A stretch of 64,000 nucleotides of DNA from Variovorax paradoxus_P (GTDB taxonomy: Bacteria; Pseudomonadota; Gammaproteobacteria; Burkholderiales; Burkholderiaceae_C): NCBI RefSeq assembly GCF_050627025.1, contig NZ_CP192472.1. The stretch is one strand, 5' to 3'. Every line of letters starts with the position of its first letter. The stretch's first letter is position 1. This document shows, piece by piece, positions 8,404 through 16,485 of the stretch. The notes below the pieces were generated by a model. The model was not told where the DNA came from. It did not search any database and saw nothing but the letters and a program-made list of their open reading frames with translations. Position numbers and translations under genes: made by a program.

Positions 8404-9510
8404 TTACTTCTGCGTGACCACGCCCTTGACGAACCAGTCCATCTTCCACAGATCGGCGTCCGAAAGCACCGCGCCCTTGGCAACGCGCTCCTTGCCGTCG
8501 CGGTCGGCAAGCGGGCCGGCATAGACCTGCTTGCCCTTCATGATCGCGTCGCGCTCGGCGGTAATGGCCGCGGCCTTGTCCTTGGGCACCGCGGGGCCGA
8601 AGCCCGCAATGTCGGTGCCGCCGTCCTTCATCTCGATGAAGGCGCCGTACTGGCCCGGCTTCCAGTCACCGGCCATGATCTTCTTGAGCTCGGGCGTCAA
8701 GAAGCGGTCCCACACCCACACCGACGAGCACAGCGTGGCCTTGGGTGCGAACTGGCGCAGGTCGCGGTGGTGGCCGGTGCCGTACACGCCGCGCTCCTGT
8801 GCCACGATCTGCGGCGTGGGCGAGTCCACGTGCTGCCCGATCACGTCGGCGCCCTGGTCGATCAGCGCGGCCGCGGCGGCGCGTTCCTTCACGGGGTCGT
8901 TCCAGGCGCCGGTGTAGATCACGTTGACGGTGGCGTTCGGGTTCATCTTCTGCGCACCGAGCGCGAAGGCGTTGATGGTCCAGTTCACCACGCCGAACGG
9001 ATTGGCCGCAACGAAGCCGAGCTTGCCGGTCTTGGAGGCCGCGCCCGCGGCCATGCCGCAGAGGTACTGGCTCTCGTAGGTGCGGCCGTAGAACGATTCG
9101 AGGTTGCTGCCGTTGGTGGTGCCCGAGCCATTGAGAAAAGCCACGCCCGGGTACTTGGCGGCCAGGTCCTTGAAGCTGTCGGAGTAGCCGAAGGCGGTGC
9201 CGATCACGATGTTGGCACCACGCTGGATGAACTTCTCGGCCGCCGGCTTGATGGCCGATGCGTCTTCGGGAACGTTCTCCACAAACTGGATCTTCTGGCC
9301 GATTTCCTTCTCGATCTTCACGCGCGCTTCGTCGAAGGCCTGCGTCCAGCCGCCATCGTTCTTCGGGCCGAAGTAAAGCATTGCGATCTTCGGCTTGTCC
9401 TTCAGCGTAAAGCCGTCGGCGGCTGCCGCGGGCAGCGAGACGAACGCGCCGCCGGCTGCAAGCGCCAGGGCAAGGCCGGAGGTGAAGCCGTGGGTGGGAG
9501 TGCGCAGCAT
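8404..9510 (-). CDS. BMP-family (Med/PnrA-like) ABC substrate-binding protein
   Basis: 368 residues. A signal peptide (SGLALALAAGGAFVSLPAAAA) is followed by the BMP fold: KIAMLYFGPKNDGGWTQAFDEAR, IGTAFGYSDSFKDLAAKYPGVAFLNGSG, KLGFVAANPFGVVNW and NVIYTGAWNDPVKERAAAAALIDQGADVIGQH. Solved homologues bind purine or other nucleosides and bases. In this context, upstream of its transporter and downstream of a RutR-like site, a pyrimidine or other nucleobase ligand is the most natural guess, but specificity cannot be read from sequence. It is the first of the four transporter genes. Confidence 0.92.
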   Translation of the reverse strand: MLRTPTHGFTSGLALALAAGGAFVSLPAAAADGFTLKDKPKIAMLYFGPKNDGGWTQAFDEARVKIEKEIGQKIQFVENVPEDASAIKPAAEKFIQRGANIVIGTAFGYSDSFKDLAAKYPGVAFLNGSGTTNGSNLESFYGRTYESQYLCGMAAGAASKTGKLGFVAANPFGVVNWTINAFALGAQKMNPNATVNVIYTGAWNDPVKERAAAAALIDQGADVIGQHVDSPTPQIVAQERGVYGTGHHRDLRQFAPKATLCSSVWVWDRFLTPELKKIMAGDWKPGQYGAFIEMKDGGTDIAGFGPAVPKDKAAAITAERDAIMKGKQVYAGPLADRDGKERVAKGAVLSDADLWKMDWFVKGVVTQK

Positions 9511-9575
9511 GGAGCGACCTTTCGTGAGAAGCAAGCCAGGAAAAAAAGCGTTTGAAGACGGAGGTGCCGCGCGCG

Positions 9576-9962
9576 TCACATCATGAAGTTGATGCGAAAC
9601 ACGTTGCCTTCGGGGTCGAGCAGCACCGACTGGTACCAGTTGTAGTAAGTGACGTAGGGCGGCTTCACCAGCGTTGCGCCGGCCTCGAGCGCAACGGGCA
9701 CCATGCGGTCCACGTCGTCCTTGCTGTCGACGTCGATGTTCAGCAAGAACTTGACGCCGCGCGTGTCGGAAAATTCGGCCAGGTGCAGCAGCTCGTAAGC
9801 ATCGAGCGCGTTGAAGCCGAGGCTCGACTTGCCGGTGTCGAGCCCGCGAAAGATCGGTGAGCGAATGGCCTCGATTTCGGCAAAGCCGAACACGCGCTGG
9901 TAGAAGCCGCTGAGCGCGACCACGTCCTTGGCGAAGACGTTGACATAGGAAAGATGCGCCAT
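9576..9962 (-). CDS. VOC (glyoxalase/extradiol dioxygenase fold) family protein
   Basis: 128 residues of the vicinal oxygen chelate fold: MAHLSYVNVFAKDVVALSGFYQRVFGF at the N-terminus and the terminal strand pattern SVLLDPEGNVFRINFM. Candidate metal ligands are His3 and the Glu of DPEGN. The reaction is unknown; VOC members include lyases, dioxygenases and binding proteins. The start (9962) is two bases from the stop of the upstream oxygenase gene, so the two are co-transcribed, and the BMP gene follows 65 bp later. The pairing with an oxygenase and a nucleobase importer suggests a role in processing an imported ring compound. Confidence 0.8.
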   Translation of the reverse strand: MAHLSYVNVFAKDVVALSGFYQRVFGFAEIEAIRSPIFRGLDTGKSSLGFNALDAYELLHLAEFSDTRGVKFLLNIDVDSKDDVDRMVPVALEAGATLVKPPYVTYYNWYQSVLLDPEGNVFRINFMM

Positions 9963-9964
9963 GC

Positions 9965-10969
9965 TCAGGCCACGGCCTTGGTGCCGCCGAACGTCGTCTG
10001 CTTCACGAACTTGGAGGTCAGGTGGTCGCCCGATGAAATGGGCGCGTACTTCGGCTGCTCGCCCGGCGCAAGGCAGCTTGGCAGGCACTCCACCATCGCG
10101 TCGTAGTTGGGCTGGTGAAAAAACACCAGCGACTGCCGGCGGTTGGTGCTGGCCACTTCGAACGGCGGGTTGACCACGCGATGCAGCGTCGACACCCACT
10201 GGTCGTTGGTCCACTGCATCATCAGGTCGGCAATGTTGACCACCAGGCCGCCTTCCACCTGCGGCACGTCGACCCACTGGCCCGCCTTGTTGAACACCTG
10301 CAGGCCCTTGTCGTCGGGCAGCACGATGGTGAGGCTCCCGTAGTCGCTGTGCGCGCCTGCGCGCAATTGGCCCGGCAGCGGCGCTTCACGCTGCGGCGGA
10401 TAGCTCAGCACGCGGAACATGCTGATGTGCCTGTCGATCTTGTCGTCGAAGAACATCTCGGGCAGCGCAAGCCCAAGCGCGAAGATGCGCATCAGCGAGC
10501 GCGAGAGATCGCTCATCGCCTCGAAGTAGGCTTCATACGGTTCGCGAAAGCCGTCTATCGGCGGCCAGCTGTTGGGCTCGAAGTGCGGGCCGGCAGCGGG
10601 GCCGCGGTGGTAGTCGTCGTCGGGCACGCCCGAGGGGCCGATCGAGAACGACTCCTTCAGGTCGCCGGGCGCGGCCTCTTCCAGGCTGTACGAAAGCCCT
10701 TCTTCGCCCACTGCGCTGTAGCCGCGCACCGCGTCTTCGCGCGGCCGGTCGACCTTGCGCTTCTCGGCCAGCGGCATGTCGAAGAACGCGCGCGAGAGCT
10801 TCGACACGCGCGCGATCAGTTCGGCCGGAATGCCGTGGTTGGTAATGACCAGAAAGCCGATGCTGCGGCAGGCCTCGTCGACTTTTCTGGCGACCTGCGC
10901 CTTGCCTTCGGCCGTGCCGCCGAAGTAGGGCGCGAGATCGATGATGGGTACGGACAGCAGGGTTGTCAT
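9965..10969 (-). CDS. 2-Oxoglutarate/Fe(II) oxygenase, isopenicillin N synthase type
   Basis: 334 residues. The N-terminal DIOX_N region is VPIIDLAPYFGG ... FLVITNHGIP; the jelly-roll core has the iron triad His and Asp in AGAHSDYGSLT, the distal His in STLHRVVNP, and the 2-oxoglutarate arginine in NRRQSLVFF. This is the family of isopenicillin N synthase, ACC oxidase and eukaryotic thymine 7-hydroxylase. It is the promoter-proximal gene of the VOC-ABC importer-cysteine hydrolase operon, and a RutR-like operator lies 53-68 bp upstream of its ATG. A hydroxylase acting on a pyrimidine or other nucleobase is a reasonable hypothesis; alternatives such as another 2OG-dependent hydroxylation cannot be excluded. 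Confidence 0.85.
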   Translation of the reverse strand: MTTLLSVPIIDLAPYFGGTAEGKAQVARKVDEACRSIGFLVITNHGIPAELIARVSKLSRAFFDMPLAEKRKVDRPREDAVRGYSAVGEEGLSYSLEEAAPGDLKESFSIGPSGVPDDDYHRGPAAGPHFEPNSWPPIDGFREPYEAYFEAMSDLSRSLMRIFALGLALPEMFFDDKIDRHISMFRVLSYPPQREAPLPGQLRAGAHSDYGSLTIVLPDDKGLQVFNKAGQWVDVPQVEGGLVVNIADLMMQWTNDQWVSTLHRVVNPPFEVASTNRRQSLVFFHQPNYDAMVECLPSCLAPGEQPKYAPISSGDHLTSKFVKQTTFGGTKAVA

Positions 10970-11021
10970 GTGTCGGTCCTCGTGCTTGGCATGCCTTTCG
11001 CCATGCAACGTCTGTGCCAGT

Positions 11022-11037
11022 TGGACCAAATGGACAA
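11022..11037. promoter_or_regulatory. RutR-like operator between the oxygenase operon and rutR
   Basis: The 16 bases TGGACCAAATGGACAA match the E. coli RutR consensus TTGACCANNTGGTCAA at 12 of the 14 defined positions, one mismatch in each half. The site lies in the divergent region between the oxygenase gene (start 10969) and rutR (start 11168), so it could control either or both. A stronger copy is in front of rutA at 16486. Confidence 0.6.
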
Positions 11038-11167
11038 AACGCATTTGTCGCGTCAGCATGGTGCGCGCCGCGCGTGCCGGAAGGCCCGGCCGGCGCAACG
11101 CGATGCACCGCGGCCTTACAGTGGTGCGCGTTCAATGAAGAGCCTGCAAATCGAGAAGCGAGGGAAG

Positions 11168-11923
11168 ATGCCGAAGACCAAGGCGCTGGCCGCAGCCAGC
11201 AGCACGAAGAAGACCCCGGCGAAGAGCGCTGTGAAGGGCGCTGTGAAGGGCGCCGCGAAGGGCCTGGTGCGCAAGTCCGCTAAGCCCGCGGTGCGCAGCG
11301 CCTCGGCGGTGAGCCGCAGGCTGCGCCAGATCGAAGACAAGCGCAGCGCCATCCTCGGCGCGGCGCTGGGCCTGTTCTCGCGCTTTGGATTGCACGGCAC
11401 CTCGATCGACCAGGTGGCGGCGCGGGCCGATGTGTCCAAGAGCAATCTGCTCTATTACTTTGCGAACAAGGAAGAGCTGTACGTGAACGTGCTGCGCGAC
11501 CTGCTCGCGCTGTGGCTGGAGCCGCTGCGCGGCTTCAGCGCCGAGCAGGACCCGGGCGAGGCCATTGGCGGCTACATCCGCCGCAAGCTCGTGGTCTCGC
11601 GCGACCGGCCCGATGCGTCGCGCCTGTTCTGCCTTGAAATGATCCAGGGCGCGCCTTTGCTGCGCGACGAGCTCGACCGCGAACTGCGCACGCTGGTGGA
11701 GCGCAAGTCGGAGGTCATACGTTCATGGGTCGCGTCCGGCAAGCTTGCACCGATCGATCCGCATCACCTGATCTTCGCGCTCTGGGCCGTCACGCAGCAC
11801 TATGCGGATTTCGGCGTGCAGGTGCAGGCGCTGACGGGGCACACGCTGGAGGATCCGGTGTTCTTCGAGCAGACGGTGGAGAACGTGCAGCGGATCGTGC
11901 TGCAGGGGATTGCGCCGAGATAG
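11168..11923 (+). CDS. rutR: TetR-family regulator RutR
   Basis: 251 residues. A helix-turn-helix (IDQVAARADVSKSNLLYYF) is followed by the C-terminal domain specific to RutR, with close matches to the E. coli protein as I know it: SRLFCLEMIQGAPLL, WVASGKLAPIDPHHLIFALWA, TQHYADFGVQV and VFFEQTVENVQRI. E. coli RutR binds uracil or thymine and is released from DNA. I chose the ATG at 11168 (GAGGGAAG just upstream); an ATG at 11135 is in frame. About 50 residues of Lys/Ala-rich sequence (KGAVKGAAKG) precede the HTH, longer than in E. coli. It converges on the rut operon and is divergent from the oxygenase operon. Confidence 0.9.
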   Translation: MPKTKALAAASSTKKTPAKSAVKGAVKGAAKGLVRKSAKPAVRSASAVSRRLRQIEDKRSAILGAALGLFSRFGLHGTSIDQVAARADVSKSNLLYYFANKEELYVNVLRDLLALWLEPLRGFSAEQDPGEAIGGYIRRKLVVSRDRPDASRLFCLEMIQGAPLLRDELDRELRTLVERKSEVIRSWVASGKLAPIDPHHLIFALWAVTQHYADFGVQVQALTGHTLEDPVFFEQTVENVQRIVLQGIAPR

Positions 11924-11948
11924 GCAAGTAGGCGGCAGTTGGACTTGC

Positions 11949-12060
11949 TCCCTCTCCCTCTGGGAGAGGGCTGGGGTGAGGGCCAGCGGCGTTGGAAGAT
12001 GCGCTGGGCTTGCGAAGGCCGCGTGCCCTCACCCTAACCCTCTCCCAAAGGGAGAGGGGA
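11949..12060. repeat. REPIN-like inverted repeat pair between rutR and rutF
   Basis: Two arms of about 34-36 bases. The left arm (11949-11982) ends with GGGAGAGGG...GGGGTGAGGGC. The right arm (12025-12060) starts with GCCCTCACCC and reads as its reverse complement with about two mismatches; each arm has an internal CCCTCTCCC/GGGAGAGGG hairpin. It sits between convergent stop codons (11923 and 12088), like the pair at 1095-1198. Confidence 0.75.
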
Positions 12061-12087
12061 CAAGACAAAGGGACAGGGAGAAGAGGG

Positions 12088-12630
12088 TCAGTGCGGCGGC
12101 GCTGCTATCTCGTGATACCGCCGGTCGAAATAGATCAGGCTTTGCGCCGCCCCGCCAATGGCAATCGCCAGCGCCTCGCAGAACAGCACGTCATGCGTGC
12201 CCGCACTCGTCGCCTGCACCACGCGGCAGTCGAATGAGGCCGCGGCATCTTCCAGCACCGGCGATCCGGTCGCCTTGCGCCCCCAGCGGCCCGCGGCAAA
12301 GCGCTCGTCCATCGGCGTCTTGCCGCCGAACAGGCCCGACAGCGCCTGGTGGCCCGCCGCCAGCACGTTCACGCAGAGCACGCCGTTGGCCGTGAACGCG
12401 GGGTACACCGAGGCCGACCGGTTCAGGCACACCAGCAGCATCGGCGGTTCATCGGTCACGCTGCACACGGCGGACGCGGTGAAGCCGGCGCGGCCTGCGG
12501 GCCCGTCGGTGGTGATGATGTTGACCGCCGCGCCCAGCCGCGCCATGGCGTTGCGGTAGTCGGCCTTGGGCAGCGCATGCGGAGCACCGCTTGGCATGAC
12601 GTGGTTGGTGGCCATTGCGTTCAGCAGCAT
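12088..12630 (-). CDS. rutF: RutF, flavin reductase of the Rut pathway
   Basis: About 180 residues of the flavin reductase domain family. Typical segments are YRNAMARLGAAVNIITTDGPAGRAGFTASAVCSVTDEPPMLLVCLN, NVLAAGHQALSGLFGG and CRVVQATSAGTHDVLFCE. In E. coli RutF supplies reduced FMN to RutA. It is the last gene of the operon: rutG, the uracil permease that normally follows, is absent. I took the ATG at 12630, giving a 22-bp gap after rutE; an ATG at 12615 is possible. The gene ends next to a REPIN-like element shared with convergent rutR. Confidence 0.9.
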   Translation of the reverse strand: MLLNAMATNHVMPSGAPHALPKADYRNAMARLGAAVNIITTDGPAGRAGFTASAVCSVTDEPPMLLVCLNRSASVYPAFTANGVLCVNVLAAGHQALSGLFGGKTPMDERFAAGRWGRKATGSPVLEDAAASFDCRVVQATSAGTHDVLFCEALAIAIGGAAQSLIYFDRRYHEIAAPPH

Positions 12631-12652
12631 GGGAGAGGTTTCCGGAATGGTT

Positions 12653-13249
12653 TCAGGCCAGGACGCAGGCTTCTTCGAAGCCGAGCCGCGGCAAGCGGCC
12701 GAACACCTTGGCCGCATCGCCATGGCCAAGATTGATCAGGAAGTTGGTCGTCCAGTCGGTGCCTTCGAAGAACGCGGCATCCACCTTCGCCTTGTCGAAG
12801 CCCGACATCGGGCCTGCATCGAGCCCCACTGCGCGCGCGGCAAGCAGCAGGTAGCCCGCCTGCAGGCTGGCGTTGCGAAAGGCGGTTTCGTGCGCGGCCT
12901 CTGGGCTGCCGGTGAACCAGCTGCGCGCATCTGTATGCGGAAAGAGCGTGGGCAGCTTGTCGTAGAACTTGCGGTCCCATGCTGCAATGACCGTGACCGG
13001 TGCCGCCATGGTCTTGTCGAGGTTGCCTTTGGAAAGCGCAGGCGCAAGGCGCTGCTTGCCCTCGGGCGTGCGAACGAACACGAAGCGCGCGGGCGAGCAG
13101 TTGGCCGATGTCGGGCCCATGCGGGCGAGCGCATAGACCTGACGGAGCTGCGCATCCGTCACGGGCTCCGCGGTCCAGCCGTTGTGGCTGCGTGCTTCGG
13201 TAAAGAGAAGTGCCAGTGCGGCGTCGTCGAGGGCGGTGGTGGTGGTCAT
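12653..13249 (-). CDS. rutE: RutE, malonic semialdehyde reductase (nitroreductase fold)
   Basis: 198 residues of the HadB/RutE nitroreductase subfamily: TEARSHNGWTAEPVTDAQLRQVYALARMGPTSANCSPARFVFV at the N-terminus (FMN-binding arginine/serine region), AWDRKFYDKLPTLFP and GLDAGPMSGFDKAKVD. In the Rut pathway it reduces malonic semialdehyde to 3-hydroxypropionate with a flavin and NAD(P)H. Its ATG overlaps the stop of rutD (ATGA), so it is translationally coupled; rutF follows after 22 bp. Assignment rests on both sequence and operon position. Confidence 0.92.
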   Translation of the reverse strand: MTTTTALDDAALALLFTEARSHNGWTAEPVTDAQLRQVYALARMGPTSANCSPARFVFVRTPEGKQRLAPALSKGNLDKTMAAPVTVIAAWDRKFYDKLPTLFPHTDARSWFTGSPEAAHETAFRNASLQAGYLLLAARAVGLDAGPMSGFDKAKVDAAFFEGTDWTTNFLINLGHGDAAKVFGRLPRLGFEEACVLA

Positions 13250-14046
13250 GCGGGAACGCCGGGTGCGCTGACCCGGGAAAGAAAGTCGAGCAGGCTGCGG
13301 TTGAAGGCGTCGGCCTCGGTCACGCTGTGCGCATGGCCGCCGTGCGGCATGAAGTGCAGCGTCACATCGTGAAGGCCATCAGCCAGGTGCTGCGAGCAGG
13401 TCCACGGCACCAGCGCGTCGTCCATGGCGGCGGCCACCAGCGTGGGCGCGGTGATGTCGCCAAGATGCGCGTCGATGTCGAAGGCGCGCAGCGCGGCAAT
13501 GCGCGCACGCATGTTGGCCTCGCCCGGAAAGTGCGCAAACGCATGGTCGACCTCATCGGCCACGCGCTGCGCATGTTCCGCGCACCAGGCCGCGGGGTAC
13601 AAGAAGATTGGCTGCGCTTCCACGTACGCGCGCGGCCCGCAGGCGCCGAGCAGCGCAAGCCGCGCATCGAAGCAGCGCGCCGAGTGCGCGTTGGGCCTGG
13701 CCCACGCATTGACCAGCACCAGGCTTGCCACGCGCGAGGGCTCGTCGAGCGCCAGCTGCAGCCCTACGAGCCCGCCGAGTGCGTGCCCCACCAGGTGGCA
13801 GCGCGGCGTCGATGTGGCGTCCAGAATTTGCACCACGTCGCGCGCCATGTCGGCAATGGAGTAGCCCGCGTCCAGTGCGGCGGGGCTGCGGCCCGTGCCG
13901 CGCTGGTCGTACGCAATCACGCGATGGCCCGCTGCGACAAGCGCACCGATCTGCGGTTGCCAGAAGGCGGCCGAACCGCCCAGGCCCGATGACAGCAGCA
14001 CCGCCTCGCCGTCGGCCGGCCCATGCACTTCGTAGTGCAGCGGCAT
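13246..14046 (-). CDS. rutD: RutD, aminoacrylate hydrolase
   Basis: 266 residues, alpha/beta hydrolase fold. Visible elements: MPLHYEVHGPADGEAVLLSSGLGGSAAFW (oxyanion region), HRVIAYDQRGTGRSP, the elbow position VGHALGGLVGLQL, where the nucleophile Ser of GxSxG is replaced by Ala, and the late His in MPHGGHAHSVTE. RutD homologues are proposed to speed hydrolysis of 3-aminoacrylate and commonly lack the elbow serine, so GHALGG is in keeping with the family. It lies 2 bp after rutC and overlaps rutE by 4 bp. Confidence 0.92.
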   Translation of the reverse strand: MPLHYEVHGPADGEAVLLSSGLGGSAAFWQPQIGALVAAGHRVIAYDQRGTGRSPAALDAGYSIADMARDVVQILDATSTPRCHLVGHALGGLVGLQLALDEPSRVASLVLVNAWARPNAHSARCFDARLALLGACGPRAYVEAQPIFLYPAAWCAEHAQRVADEVDHAFAHFPGEANMRARIAALRAFDIDAHLGDITAPTLVAAAMDDALVPWTCSQHLADGLHDVTLHFMPHGGHAHSVTEADAFNRSLLDFLSRVSAPGVPA

Positions 14047-14048
14047 GT

Positions 14049-14441
14049 TCAGGCCTTGTTGCCGACGTGGGCGATGGAGGCGATTTCGACCAGCGCTTCA
14101 GGCTTTACCAGGCCGCACTGAATGCAGTAGCGCGCCGGCTTGGTGCCCGGAAAAAACTCGGCGTACACCGCGTTCACCTTCGCGTAGTCGGCCCAGTCCT
14201 TGATCATGATCATGTTGAAGGTCACGTCGTCCATGGTGCCTCCGGCTGTTTTGATCACGTTCCGGATCGTCTCGAGCACGTGGCGCGTTTGCGCGGAGGC
14301 GTCGCCCACGTGCACCACGTTGTTGTCCTTGTCGAAGGGCAGCGTGCCCGACACGTAGACCACGCCGTCGGCCATGGTGCCGGGCACGAAGGGGGCAATG
14401 GGCGTGGTGGTTCCGGCGGGGATGATGGCTTGCTTGGGCAT
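14049..14441 (-). CDS. rutC: RutC, RidA-family aminoacrylate deaminase
   Basis: 130 residues, YjgF/YER057c/UK114 (RidA) family: PFVPGTMADGVVYVSGTLPFDKDNN, ASAQTRHVLETIRNVIKTAGG and KPARYCIQCGLVKPEALVEIASIAHV, with the conserved arginine of KPARYC. RutC acts on 3-aminoacrylate produced by RutB, removing ammonia. The ATG at 14441 is preceded by AAGGAG at good spacing. Fourth step position between rutB (23 bp upstream) and rutD (2 bp downstream) fits E. coli order. Confidence 0.94.
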   Translation of the reverse strand: MPKQAIIPAGTTTPIAPFVPGTMADGVVYVSGTLPFDKDNNVVHVGDASAQTRHVLETIRNVIKTAGGTMDDVTFNMIMIKDWADYAKVNAVYAEFFPGTKPARYCIQCGLVKPEALVEIASIAHVGNKA

Positions 14442-14464
14442 GAGGACGGGCTCCTTTAAAAAAA

Positions 14465-15256
14465 TCAGGCAATGGCCGCTTCGGCCGACACAGGCTGCGC
14501 AGCGGGCTCGGGTGCAAAGGTGGCGCAGAACTGGTCCACGGTGGAAACCCAGCCGAAGAAGGTCTCGACGTTGTAGACCGAGGCCTTCTGTATGGCCGCA
14601 CCGCCAAGCTCGTGCGTGGCGTCTTCGAGCATCACCGCGAAGTATTCGAGGTGAAAGGCATCGCGCAGCGTCGACTCCACGCACACGTTGGTCGCGATGC
14701 CGGTGAACACCAGGTGGCGGATGCCGCGTGCGCGCAGCGTGCTGTCGAGCGTGCTGTTGAAGAAGCCGCTGTAGCGCGTCTTGGGCACCACGATGTCGCC
14801 CGGCTGCGGCTTCATTTCTGCGATGAGCTCGTAGTCCCAGCCGCCCTTGGCGAGGAACTTGCCCGCCAGCTCGGGCTTGGCGCGCATGGTCTTGAGCGCG
14901 TTCGACTTGTGCCAGTTGGGCGAGCCCGGCCCGCCGGCCTCGACGTAGGCGGCGTCCCAGCCGTTCTGCAGAAACACGACCAGCATGCCGGCCGCGCGCG
15001 CCGCGGCAATGGTGCGCGCAATATTGGCAATGGTGCCTTGCGCGCCTGAAATATCGAAGCCAGCGGAGTCGACATAGCCGCCGATGGATGCATAGGCGTT
15101 CTGCATGTCGACCACGATCAGGGCCGAGTCGGTGGCATGCAGCGCCAGCGGTTCGGGCCGGGCGGGCAGCACCAGCGGCGCGGGTGCGCCGGGCAGGCGC
15201 GGGGCGCCGACTGGCGTGGTCGAGGTGAGGGTGGTGTTGCGTGCGGGCGTGGTCAT
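14465..15256 (-). CDS. rutB: RutB, ureidoacrylate amidohydrolase
   Basis: 263 residues of the cysteine hydrolase (isochorismatase-like) superfamily. The triad is Asp in ALIVVDMQNAYAS, Lys in VPKTRYSGFFNSTL and Cys in FTGIATNVCVEST. RutB splits (Z)-3-ureidoacrylate peracid or ureidoacrylate into aminoacrylate, CO2 and ammonia. The N-terminal 30 residues are Pro/Ala-rich and longer than in E. coli. It follows rutA after 14 bp. A second, more distant family member is encoded at 4086-4772 in the ABC importer operon. Confidence 0.94.
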   Translation of the reverse strand: MTTPARNTTLTSTTPVGAPRLPGAPAPLVLPARPEPLALHATDSALIVVDMQNAYASIGGYVDSAGFDISGAQGTIANIARTIAAARAAGMLVVFLQNGWDAAYVEAGGPGSPNWHKSNALKTMRAKPELAGKFLAKGGWDYELIAEMKPQPGDIVVPKTRYSGFFNSTLDSTLRARGIRHLVFTGIATNVCVESTLRDAFHLEYFAVMLEDATHELGGAAIQKASVYNVETFFGWVSTVDQFCATFAPEPAAQPVSAEAAIA

Positions 15257-15270
15257 GCGCGTCTTTCCTT

Positions 15271-16383
15271 TCAGGCCGCAAGGCGCTCGGGTTCGGCCTG
15301 CGAGGGCACGGCGCTTTGCACATGCGCGCGGCTCTTCATCAGCGGCTGGATGCGTTCGCCGAAGGCTTGCACGCCCTGCACGAAGTCGTCGAAAGTGAGC
15401 AGCACGCCTTCGGTGCCCGGCACTTCGGCCATCTCGTCGAGCAGGCGCGCAACCGTGGCGTAAGAGCCCACCAGCGTGCCCATGTTGATGTTGACGGCCG
15501 AGGTCGGGTCGGCCATCTGGCGCACGTTGGTGTCGGCGCCCGACCTGGTGTCGGCCGCGCCCTGCTGGCCCAGCCACGCAATGGCTTCGTGGTCGGCGCC
15601 GGCCTTGTAGTGCTCCCACTTGGCGCGCGCGGCCTCGTCGGTTTCGTCGGCAATCACCATCATCAGCACGTAGGTGGTCACGTGGCGGCCGGTCTTGCCC
15701 GTGGCCTCGATCAGCTTCTCGGCCGCGGGCGCAAAGGCCTTCGGCGTGTTCACGCCCTTGCCGAAGCAGAAGTTGTAGTCGGCGTATTTGGCGGAAAAGT
15801 CCATGCCCGCATCGCTCTGGCCCGCGCAGATCACCTTCATGTCGGCTTGCGGCCGGGGGCTCAGCCGGCAGTCGTCCATCTGGAAGTGCGCGCCCTTGAA
15901 GTCGGACTGCCCGGTGCCCCACAAATCGCGCAGCACCTGGATGTATTCGGAAAGGTACTGGTAGCGCGTGCCGAAGAACTGGTCGCCGGGCCACATGCCC
16001 ATCTGCGAATACTCGGGCCGCTGCCAGCCGGTGACAAGGTTCAGGCCAAAGCGGCCGTTGGAGATCGAGTCGATGGTCGATGCCATGCGCGCGACGATGG
16101 CCGGCGGCATCACCAGCGAGGCCGCGGTGGCAAAGAGCTTGATCTTGGTGGTGACGGCCGCAAGCCCCGCCATGAGCGTGAACGACTCGAGGTTGTGGTC
16201 CCAGAACTCCGTCTTGCCGCCAAAGCCGCGCAGCTTGATCATCGACAGCACGAAGTCGACGCCGTAGCGCTCGGCCGTGAGCGTGATCTCCTTGTTGAGT
16301 TCGAAACTCGGCTTGTACTGCGGTGCGTTTTCGGAGAGCAGCCAGCCGTTGTTGCCGATGGGAATGAAGATGCCGACGTTCAT
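15271..16383 (-). CDS. rutA: RutA, pyrimidine oxygenase (FMN-dependent)
   Basis: 370 residues of the luciferase-like flavin monooxygenase family. MNVGIFIPIGNNGWLLSENAPQ at the N-terminus, the FWDHNLESFTLM stretch, GRFGLNLVTGWQRPEY and the FDDFVQGVQAFGERIQP end are typical of RutA. The enzyme opens the uracil ring between N3 and C4 using reduced FMN from RutF and O2, giving ureidoacrylate products. It is the first gene of the operon; GGAG lies 6 nt upstream of the ATG, and a near-perfect RutR operator lies about 100 bp upstream at 16486. Confidence 0.95.
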   Translation of the reverse strand: MNVGIFIPIGNNGWLLSENAPQYKPSFELNKEITLTAERYGVDFVLSMIKLRGFGGKTEFWDHNLESFTLMAGLAAVTTKIKLFATAASLVMPPAIVARMASTIDSISNGRFGLNLVTGWQRPEYSQMGMWPGDQFFGTRYQYLSEYIQVLRDLWGTGQSDFKGAHFQMDDCRLSPRPQADMKVICAGQSDAGMDFSAKYADYNFCFGKGVNTPKAFAPAAEKLIEATGKTGRHVTTYVLMMVIADETDEAARAKWEHYKAGADHEAIAWLGQQGAADTRSGADTNVRQMADPTSAVNINMGTLVGSYATVARLLDEMAEVPGTEGVLLTFDDFVQGVQAFGERIQPLMKSRAHVQSAVPSQAEPERLAA

Positions 16384-16485
16384 GCAGAAGCTCCAGTTGC
16401 GGTGTCGCAAAGCCCTATGCATGGCGCGTGCCAGTTGAAAAAGTCCTTTCAAATCAATGTGTTGTGTGTTTTTGAATGTTTCTTT

